From: Chloroflexota bacterium
GTDB lineage: Bacteria > Chloroflexota > UBA6077 > JACCZL01
Length of the DNA: 56,363 nt
Reading direction: 5' to 3'
Assembly: GCA_020850535.1 (NCBI GenBank)
Contig: JADZEM010000206.1
Location: forward strand, 1 to 56,363
Shown: one piece after another, positions 50,073 through 56,363 of the stretch
Numbering within the stretch: the first letter of the stretch is position 1
Layout of the letters: every line of letters starts with the position of its first letter
Notes under the pieces: generated by a model
Database searches by the model: none
The model's input: only the letters and a program-made list of their open reading frames with translations
Told to the model about the DNA's origin: nothing
Made by a program: the position numbers and the translations under genes

Positions 50073-51038
50073 ATGAGCGATCGACCATCGACGACGGACG
50101 CCTCAACGCTCGCCCCTGCCCCCGCCACCGACGACCCGATCCTGGCGCGTGCTTTGCTGGCGGTGGGCCGTACGCGAGCGCTCGGATTGCACTTCTACGG
50201 CCACTTCATCGGGATCGGGGCCGGCGGCGCGGAGGGCGGTCGGTCGCACCTGACCGTCGAGGGCGAGCCTGAGACCACCGGTGTGGCCGGCGTCTCGCCC
50301 GTGGCTCTCGCGACCGTGGCCGACCTTGCCATCGGCGGCGCGATCCGCTCCCATCTGGAGCGCGGCTCGCGCCTCGCAACGGCGACTCTGACGGTGCAGC
50401 ATCCGCCGACGGCGACCAGCGGGCCAGTGGTGGCGCACGGCGAGGCCGAGGAGCACCCGGCCGAGCAGCGGGCTGGCCGCTGTCTGCTGGTCGGTCCTGG
50501 CGGACGGCCGGTCGGCCACGCCCAGGGCTGGTTCGCCGCGTTGCCGCCGCCGACCGGCTGGATCCAGCGCCCGATGCCCTGGGAGCACGACGAGATGCCG
50601 CCGGTTGATGTGCCGACCCTCGCTCAACTGTCAGACGACGAGGCGCGGGCGGTGGCGGCGGCCCAGGCGGCGGCGGACCGGGCGCGCGTGCGCGGCACCT
50701 CCATCTCGGAGGAGCTGCTCCATTTTCGCTGGCAGCCGGCCCTCGACGATCACGCTGTCGGCGAGCTGACCAACGGCCCCGAGCTGGCGAATCGAGTCGG
50801 CCACATTCAGGGCGGCGCGATGTACGGGGCAGCGGCCATCGTGGCGGCGCAGGCCCTCGACCTGCCGCTGTCTTCGCTGGTGGAGGGCCAGTACCAGTTC
50901 ATGCGGCCAGCCGACGGCGCGACAGTCCAGGGCGAGGGGACGGTGCTGCGGCGTGGCCGGCTGGCGGGCTTCGCCGAGGCCCGGCTGTTCGTGGGAGGCA
51001 AGCTGGTCGGCATCGGGCTGTTCTCGTTCAGAGGCTGA
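50073..51038 (+). CDS. Double-hotdog acyl-CoA thioesterase-like protein
   Basis: A 321-residue protein with two predicted hotdog folds of the PaaI/YigI type: residues about 20-155 and 205-320, separated by an acidic/Ala linker. The second half contains ANRVGHIQGGAMYGAAAIVAA, the classical thioesterase helix, while the first half has the more diverged GVSPVALATVADLAIGGAI. A fused dimer with one intact active site is likely. It starts at ATG 50073; no ribosome site stands out. It ends 6 nt before the convergent MFS gene. Confidence 0.78.
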   Translation: MSDRPSTTDASTLAPAPATDDPILARALLAVGRTRALGLHFYGHFIGIGAGGAEGGRSHLTVEGEPETTGVAGVSPVALATVADLAIGGAIRSHLERGSRLATATLTVQHPPTATSGPVVAHGEAEEHPAEQRAGRCLLVGPGGRPVGHAQGWFAALPPPTGWIQRPMPWEHDEMPPVDVPTLAQLSDDEARAVAAAQAAADRARVRGTSISEELLHFRWQPALDDHAVGELTNGPELANRVGHIQGGAMYGAAAIVAAQALDLPLSSLVEGQYQFMRPADGATVQGEGTVLRRGRLAGFAEARLFVGGKLVGIGLFSFRG

Positions 51039-51044
51039 CCGCCG

Positions 51045-52304
51045 CTACGACGCCGTAGCGGCAACCTCTGGATCTGGCGACCGCGACGGGATCATCATGA
51101 GCACCAGGATGCCGGCCAGGAAGTAGCCGAGCCCCTGGATGTTGAGCAGCGCCACCACGCCGAGCCAGCCCGCCAGCAGACCGGCCAGCCCGGTCCCAAC
51201 GAGGCTGGACAGGGAGGCGGCGGCCATCAGCCCGCCCATCACCCGGCCGCGATACTCGTCCCCGGTCGCAAGTTGGCCGAGTGTGGACAGGCCGACCTGG
51301 AGCGCCGCAATCGGCAGCCCCACGATCCCCATGAACAGCAGCGCCGGCCACAGACCGGGGATCACGACCGAGTAGTTGAACGTCAGCCAGTCCATGATCG
51401 CCAGCCCGATGGCCCCGCCGCCAATCATCCGGGCCGGTCTCCAAGCCGGGCTGCACCACGCCAGCGCCAGGCTGCCAAGGAGCCCACCGACTGCCTGCGC
51501 CGCCACCACCCAGCTGACGCCAAGCTCATCGCTCGCCAACACCTCGATGACGAACGGCACCATCAGCGCACCCATGATGCCCTCGCCAAGCGCGGTGATG
51601 AAGGTGAACGCCAGCAGCACCGACAGCGTGCGTGAGCCCAACATGACCCGGACGCCGGACAGCCACTCGTGCCAGACCGCGCCGATGGCCGACGTCGCCC
51701 GCGTTGGCTGTTCGGACGTCTGAGGGCGAGTGTCGCCCGTCGTCACACTGACGAGCAGTGCTGCCGCGAGAAACGAGGCCGCATCCACGACGGCGACCCC
51801 GGCAAGCCCGGTCAGCCCGATCAGGAAGCCGCCAATCGGTGGACCGATCAGCCGGGCGATGTTGTTGTTGAGCGCGTTCAGCGAGTTCGCGGCGAGCAGT
51901 TCGTCGTTCGGCACGAGGCGCGGCAGCAAGGCGTTCTCTGCCGGCGTCACGAACTGCGAAACGCCCGCCTGGGCCGCTGCCACCAGATAGACGAGCCAGA
52001 GCGAGTCCGCGCCCTGGGCAGTCAGCAGGGGTAGGAGCGAGGCCGCCAGGATCAGGTTGGCGATGACGAGCGTCTTTCGGCGGTCCCAGCGGTCCACGTA
52101 CACGCCGGCGACCGGCCCCACGAGCAGGCGCGGGACGATCCGGGCGGCCAGCATCAGGCTGGTGGAGACCGGTGACCCGGTGACCTCGAAGGCGTAGACG
52201 GGCAGCGCGATCAGCAGCGCCCAGTCGCCGGCCAGGGAGATCAGCCCGCCCAGCCAGACCAGCGCGAAGTCCCGATTGCGGCCCAGCAGGCCGAGCGACC
52301 GCAT
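51045..52304 (-). CDS. MFS exporter (EntS-like MFS_3 group)
   Basis: A 419-residue 12-helix transporter. It begins RNRDFALVWLGGLISLAGDW, a hallmark of the EntS/enterobactin-exporter-like group, and has motif A as VYVDRWDRRKTLVIANL. The mid-protein loop with the polar Thr/Arg/Gln/Pro run (GDTRPQTSEQPTRAT) divides the halves. ATG 52304 with AGGGGG upstream is preferred to the open frame reaching 52412. It may export a metabolite or drug. Confidence 0.88.
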   Translation of the reverse strand: MRSLGLLGRNRDFALVWLGGLISLAGDWALLIALPVYAFEVTGSPVSTSLMLAARIVPRLLVGPVAGVYVDRWDRRKTLVIANLILAASLLPLLTAQGADSLWLVYLVAAAQAGVSQFVTPAENALLPRLVPNDELLAANSLNALNNNIARLIGPPIGGFLIGLTGLAGVAVVDAASFLAAALLVSVTTGDTRPQTSEQPTRATSAIGAVWHEWLSGVRVMLGSRTLSVLLAFTFITALGEGIMGALMVPFVIEVLASDELGVSWVVAAQAVGGLLGSLALAWCSPAWRPARMIGGGAIGLAIMDWLTFNYSVVIPGLWPALLFMGIVGLPIAALQVGLSTLGQLATGDEYRGRVMGGLMAAASLSSLVGTGLAGLLAGWLGVVALLNIQGLGYFLAGILVLMMIPSRSPDPEVAATAS

Positions 52305-52533
52305 CTTGCCCCCTGGAGCCCAGATTGTGCGGTCGCCCGGAACAGGTGCTGGCTCCGCCCGTCGCTGACCCGGCCGCTTCCGGCTGAGGCGGCCACCGGG
52401 CGCGGCGGGCAACTGGTCTGCGAAGCGCGCAGCCCACGCTTGCCATTGTACTCGGACTGGCGAGGCTTGCGGTCAGGCGAGGAACCGCTTCAAGGTGTGA
52501 CGGTTCCTCACCAGGAAGCTGCTTGGGCCGCTA

Positions 52534-52925
52534 GTGGCTCGGCAGGCGTGAATCGCAGGGCTGCTCGGTGCCCATCGTCAACCTGACAGCAGCGAGAAAC
52601 GCCCTCCCGTCCGTCATCCCGACCCCATTCGGCAAGCTCAGGGCAAGCTACGCGAGGAACGAGCACACCCGTCCGTCATCCCGACCGCGGCGAGGCACGA
52701 GCGGAGTGGAGGGATCTTCTCCTTCAGTGGCGTGAGGAGGATCCCTCGACTGCGTTCGCACGCTCACTCCGCTCGGGCTGACGGTGAAGGGAGCAGCCTC
52801 ACGTCGCTCGGGATGACGGGGGAGGTCTCAGGCTTGCCCTGAGCGTGCCGAATGGGTCGCTTCGCTCGGGATGACGGGGGAAGCATCGAGTGACCCGACC
52901 CGGTCGTTCACGACTGACAGGCCAC
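52534..52925. repeat. Long interspersed repeat, copy 2, abutting a stop codon
   Basis: Starts GTGGCTCGGCAGGCGTGAAT and ends GTTCACGACTGACAGGCCAC, as does 12901-13213, but is about 80 nt longer because of extra CTTGCCCTGAG/TTCGGCAAGCTC modules. Its right end meets the stop codon of the secreted-protein gene. No gene is seen in 52305-52925. Confidence 0.85.
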
Positions 52926-53399
52926 CTAGCGCGCGATCCGGAAGATCGGTCCGAACGGGTGGTACCCCTCGTGCCCGAGGTAGATGTTGTTCGGGCGAAT
53001 CGGGTGGCCGTCCACGCGCAGATCGAAGGTCAGCCCGGCGCCGCCGCGCACCTTCCACTGGATGGAATCGAGGTGATTCACCGTCTGGAAGCGGACGATC
53101 AGCTTCTGGCCGCCGTCGAGCAGCTCGTAGCTGTCGCCGTCCTCCAGGCGAATCTGGTCGATGTCCTCGAACTCGCCGTTGGTGTGGATCACGGCGACAA
53201 AGCGCCGCTCCGGACCTGGACCGGTCGTGGCGAGGTGGAAGTCGTTCTCGCCATCGGTCCAGATGTAGTACGCTGAGTCCCCGCCGATCTCCAGCTGCTC
53301 CGGACGCCCGTCGAGACGATGCGGCCAGGCAAAGGTCTGGCTGGCCGTCAGCCCGACGAGCAAGAGGGCGGCCCCGACCGCCCTGGTCCACGTACGCAT
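52926..53399 (-). CDS. Small secreted protein of unknown function
   Basis: A 157-residue protein with a clear signal peptide (about residues 1-24, VGLTASQTFA then WP). The mature part is beta-rich with repeated Asp/Glu-Gly turns (WTDGENDF, HTNGEFEDI, EDGDSYELLDGG) and no Cys. It resembles no family I can name; an extracellular beta-sandwich or binding role is possible. The start has GGAGGAC upstream. It is on the minus strand, with a heptamer array upstream at 53524-53591. Confidence 0.72.
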   Translation of the reverse strand: MRTWTRAVGAALLLVGLTASQTFAWPHRLDGRPEQLEIGGDSAYYIWTDGENDFHLATTGPGPERRFVAVIHTNGEFEDIDQIRLEDGDSYELLDGGQKLIVRFQTVNHLDSIQWKVRGGAGLTFDLRVDGHPIRPNNIYLGHEGYHPFGPIFRIAR

Positions 53400-53523
53400 G
53401 ATGGTGTCCTCCGCTGAGCTTGACGTGCAGCGCTGTCGTCAGCTTCAGGATGGCGGAGGGGTGCTAACGTGGGGTTCGACGGATCGTAACGAACTGTCAA
53501 CGAAGGGTAAGAGATCGTCGACG

Positions 53524-53591
53524 CTGGGTCGTGGGTCGTGGGTCGTGGGTCGTGGGTCGTGGGTCGTGGGTCGTGGGTCCTGGGTCCTGGG
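53524..53591 (-). repeat. Heptanucleotide tandem repeat (G/C)TGGGTC x9.7
   Basis: Seven perfect GTGGGTC copies flanked by CTGGGTC variants; it ends 13 nt from the stop codon of the helicase gene, which lies on the minus strand at 53605. The rest of 53400-53604 shows no gene. Confidence 0.95.
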
Positions 53592-53604
53592 GTGCGGGGC
53601 GTGC

Positions 53605-56040
53605 TCAGCGGCCGGGCCGTTTCGGCCGCAGCTTCCCGCGCGGCTTCGTCGACCGGCTCGGGCCGCCCCGCCGACGCTGTGGCGGCCGACGGTCGGGATA
53701 GCTGGGGCCGGGCGCTGGCTCAGGTGGCAGCACCCAGTCGGCATCGCCCTCGGTCTCCTCGGGCGGGCCTTCCAGCGCCCACTTGTACGACTCCTCGACC
53801 ACCCCGCGCCGCAACAGTCCGTCGGCCTCTTCCATGCGCTCCAGCAGGTCGTCGACGTTGAGGCGATCCGCGCGGCGCGGCGGAACCTCGGCGTGTTCGA
53901 GCGCCGCCCGCAGCTGTCCCAGGATGTCGAGCGTCTTCTGGAGCAGCCCGACAAGGTCGCCCTCGACGATCCGGCTCCGCTCCGCGATCTCGCCCAGCTC
54001 GTCCCCCTCGGCCCAGGCCAGGGCCACGCCCTTCAGCTCGTCGTTGATCGGCCGGGAGACCTCGACGCGGGCTTTGCGCTCCTCGTCCAGGACGCGGGTC
54101 TGGAGGCCGAGCACCTCTTCATGTAGCCGCCGCAGACGGTTGGTGAGCGGCAGCGCTCGCAGTGGGGCTTCGCGGTCGAACGAGAACCAGGCGCAGACCT
54201 CGGCGATCTCGGCCGGTTCGAGACCGTCGAGCATCCGCCGCGTCATCAGCTCGGCCAGCGTCAGGGCGTTGGTGTCGAAGATCGAGCGCAGCAGCGAGGC
54301 CTTGTAGGTCGGACGCTCGGCTGCGAGATACCCGAACCGCTCCAGCACCTGCCCGAGTCCCGAGACCATCGCGCGGGCCTCGCTGCGCGCCGCCTTGTGG
54401 GCCTGATCGAGCGCCCGCTCGGTCTGGGCCAGCTCCTTCGCCAGGTCCCAGGTCAGCGGGTCGCTGGCGGCCTGCGTCGCCATCCGCTCAAAGTGGTCGC
54501 GCTGGGCGTCACGCTCCGACGTCAGGTCGCCCAGGCGGGCGTCCTGCTGGAAGCGTCGGAAGCTGCGGGCGTACAGATCGGCCAGCCGCTCCTGGTCGCC
54601 GGGCTGCTGCCAGAGGTTCATGGCGGTGCTGTAGCTCGGGCTGAACGCGCTGGTGAGCGGCAGTAGCTCGCCGGTCACGATCTCCAGCGTCCGCTCGAAG
54701 CTGACCCACGGCGAGTAGAGGATCACCGAAACGCCGCGCTCGTCGATGCCGCGTCGGCCAGCCCGGCCGGTCATCTGACGGTACTCGTTCGGGGTGATGA
54801 GGCGGTGCTGCTTGCCGTCCCACTTCGACATCTCGCCCACGACGACCGTTCGGGCCGGCATGTTGATGCCGAGTGCCAGGGTGTCGGTGGCAAAGACCGC
54901 CCGCAGCCGGCCCGACTGGAACAGCTCCTCCACCAGCATCTTGACGACGGGCAGCAGTCCCGCGTGGTGCACAGCGAAGCCGCGCGGCAGCAGCCTGAAC
55001 AGCAGTCCGATCTGGCGCAGCGCGCGGTCGGCCGGCGAGAGATCGGCCAGCCGCTGCTTGGCCTCCTTGACCAGCTCCATGCCGTGCGGCACGTTCCCGA
55101 GCACCACGCAGGCGGCAGCGGCCTCCTCGCAGGCCCGCCGACTGAACTGGAAGTAGATGGCTGGCGTCAGCCGCTCCTTCTCCAGCGCCCGCAGCACCTC
55201 CCACGGCTCGGGCTGGCGGCGCTGCTGCGGCTGCTGGCCGCCGGCCCGCCCGCCCCGCCCCGGCTCATCCTCATCGTCGTGCGGGCTGCCCCACTGGCCC
55301 GGCCGGGTGATCCTTTTTGCCAGCTCACCGCCGACCCCCCGGAAACTGGCGCGCCGCCGCCCCTCGGCGTCCACGATGACTGCCGCCTTGCCGTCCAGGA
55401 AGTACCGGTGCTCCAGCGGCACGGTGCGGTGGTCGTAGAGGACCGTCGTCAGGTCGCCGTGGGCCACTCTGATCCAGTCGGCGACCTCCTCCAGGTTCGG
55501 AACGGTGGCCGAGAGGCAGACCAGCTGAATCGCCGGGGGGCTGAGCAAGATCGACTCTTCCCAGGCCGTGCCGCGCTCGGGATCGCCCATGTAGTGGACC
55601 TCGTCGAACACGACGACGGCGGCCTCATCGGGCAGGCGGCGGCCCTGAACCAGCATGTTTCGCAGCACTTCGGTGGTCATCACCAGCAGGCTGCCGTTCG
55701 GGTTGACGACGATATCGCCCGTGAGCAGGCCCGGCTCGTGCCCGGGCGGCAGGATGCCTCGCTCCGTCGCTCGCTCCATCAAGGCTCGAAAGTCGCGCAG
55801 CTTCTGGTTGGACAGCGCCTTGATCGGCGTGGTGTAGAGGGCGCGCGCACCGCGACGCAGGGCGTCAAGCGCCGCGAACTCGGCGATCGCCGTCTTCCCG
55901 GTGCCGGTCGGGGCGGCCACCAGCACCGACCGTCCGCTCAGGTACGCCTCGATGGCCTCGGCCTGAAAGGGATCCAGCCGAAAGCCGATCAGCGATTCGA
56001 ACGTAGCCAGATCGAGAGGTGGGAGGATCGCGGGTGACAT
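53605..56040 (-). CDS. Ski2/Mtr4-like DEAD/DEAH-box RNA helicase
   Basis: An 811-residue Ski2-like superfamily 2 helicase. Motif I is APTGTGKT (43-50), motif II DEVH (146-149), motif III LSATVPN, and motif VI QMTGRAGRRG. An Asp/Glu/Gly/Gln-rich insert (about 270-295) separates the RecA domains. The C-terminal region has the DSHCT-type helical part (LTLAELMTRRMLDGLEPAEIAE), ending in a basic Arg/Pro/Gly tail that may bind RNA. It resembles actinobacterial HelY and archaeal/eukaryotic Ski2. ATG 56040 has CAGGAG upstream. Confidence 0.92.
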   Translation of the reverse strand: MSPAILPPLDLATFESLIGFRLDPFQAEAIEAYLSGRSVLVAAPTGTGKTAIAEFAALDALRRGARALYTTPIKALSNQKLRDFRALMERATERGILPPGHEPGLLTGDIVVNPNGSLLVMTTEVLRNMLVQGRRLPDEAAVVVFDEVHYMGDPERGTAWEESILLSPPAIQLVCLSATVPNLEEVADWIRVAHGDLTTVLYDHRTVPLEHRYFLDGKAAVIVDAEGRRRASFRGVGGELAKRITRPGQWGSPHDDEDEPGRGGRAGGQQPQQRRQPEPWEVLRALEKERLTPAIYFQFSRRACEEAAAACVVLGNVPHGMELVKEAKQRLADLSPADRALRQIGLLFRLLPRGFAVHHAGLLPVVKMLVEELFQSGRLRAVFATDTLALGINMPARTVVVGEMSKWDGKQHRLITPNEYRQMTGRAGRRGIDERGVSVILYSPWVSFERTLEIVTGELLPLTSAFSPSYSTAMNLWQQPGDQERLADLYARSFRRFQQDARLGDLTSERDAQRDHFERMATQAASDPLTWDLAKELAQTERALDQAHKAARSEARAMVSGLGQVLERFGYLAAERPTYKASLLRSIFDTNALTLAELMTRRMLDGLEPAEIAEVCAWFSFDREAPLRALPLTNRLRRLHEEVLGLQTRVLDEERKARVEVSRPINDELKGVALAWAEGDELGEIAERSRIVEGDLVGLLQKTLDILGQLRAALEHAEVPPRRADRLNVDDLLERMEEADGLLRRGVVEESYKWALEGPPEETEGDADWVLPPEPAPGPSYPDRRPPQRRRGGPSRSTKPRGKLRPKRPGR

Positions 56041-56182
56041 CAGGCTCCTGGCGGACGGGAATGGGAGTACGGTAGAGGCTGTCTGCTGCTTCAACGAGCG
56101 TCTCGGCTAGATGGTAGTACCTGGAAGCCTCGGCGCGCGGCATCTCGGCCGGTTGGACTCTTGCCCGTGATGTTCGATGCGC

Positions 56183-56363
56183 AGTGAGATGCCAGGGCGA
56201 TTGCATGTTCATTGGTGTCCCCGAAGCATCATGGAACGGGCGGTCGGGGACTGAAGTCCCCGCCTACAGTCACACCGTCGCTGCGCGACGGCCGTGGGGA
56301 ACGGCAGGCACTGGTGCGACTGGCGCGTCGCGCAGCGACTGCAGGATGGTAGGCGGGGCTTTC
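56183..56363 (-). repeat. Inverted copy of the left-end hairpin repeat
   Basis: Read on the minus strand, this segment matches 148-320 over about 175 nt with only scattered substitutions, including the GTTCCATGATGCTTCGGGGAC core. The window stops inside it. Bases 56041-56182 show no gene. Confidence 0.9.

Noticed and set aside
55865-56212. 115-codon minus-strand frame starting in the right-end repeat
   Set aside because: It begins with the same repeat-derived MNMQSPW codons as at 299 and then overlaps the helicase gene in another frame.

Overview
This 56 kb, roughly 67-70% GC window looks like a chromosomal segment of a Chloroflexota bacterium, most like the Thermomicrobia or Dehalococcoidia-type soil lineages. 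That assignment is an inference. It rests on two Tat-type lipoprotein substrate-binding proteins with long Ala/Pro/Lys linkers after the lipobox (the PTAAPAKP / AEAAKP style common in that phylum), the GC content, frequent GTG starts, and the gene repertoire. No rRNA, tRNA, CRISPR array, prophage or intact transposase was recognised. Window ends 1-320 and 56183-56363 are inverted copies of one hairpin-rich repeat, which suggests the piece ends at assembly-breaking repeats.

Layout, left to right. 446-4237: DUF1003 membrane protein, quinone-oxidoreductase-like MDR enzyme, Gfo/Idh/MocA dehydrogenase, RraA-like protein. 4456-12103: a plus-strand run of alpha/beta hydrolase, GMC oxidoreductase, two translationally coupled small Nif11-like proteins, a MetX-like hydrolase, a second GMC oxidoreductase, an MFS transporter and a 41-codon SMP-30-like remnant. 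This is the most unusual locus. 11914-13213: gene-poor, repeat-rich. 13214-15915: ABC-2 exporter operon (COG4586/4587/3694 type). 16349-18776: zinc-ribbon protein divergent from a DUF2079 membrane protein. 19116-26478: M20 peptidase, then a LacI regulator with a well-formed promoter and operator, a GH31 glycosidase and an orphan family-5 solute-binding protein. 26810-29541: argG-argH.

29553-35534: minus-strand surface-polysaccharide block (sugar epimerase, TIM-barrel isomerase, CapD-type dehydratase, an Rpn-like nuclease, a MraY/WecA-type transferase with altered motifs, SGNH hydrolase). 35659-40392: a small unknown protein with its own promoter, an MFS transporter, a split ComDE-like TPP decarboxylase pair, and a class A beta-lactamase-like protein with no ordinary start codon. 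40419-43584: CoxG-like protein, acetolactate-synthase-like TPP enzyme, L,D-transpeptidase. 43816-48922: complete LivKHMGF-type ABC importer operon. 49045-56040: cyclase-family hydrolase, double-hotdog thioesterase, MFS exporter, a small secreted protein and a Ski2-like helicase.

Taken together the genes suggest a heterotroph that imports and oxidises sugars, alcohols and amino or organic acids. Between genes there are four kinds of repeats: heptanucleotide tandem arrays at five loci (several starting within about 15 nt of a stop codon), a palindromic TIR-bearing element (3 copies), a longer GGATGACGG-type repeat that abuts the stop codons of two unrelated genes, and the terminal hairpin repeat. 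The candidate new biology is the Nif11-like pair with a shared LWxxMWG C-terminal motif embedded between oxidoreductases and hydrolases.
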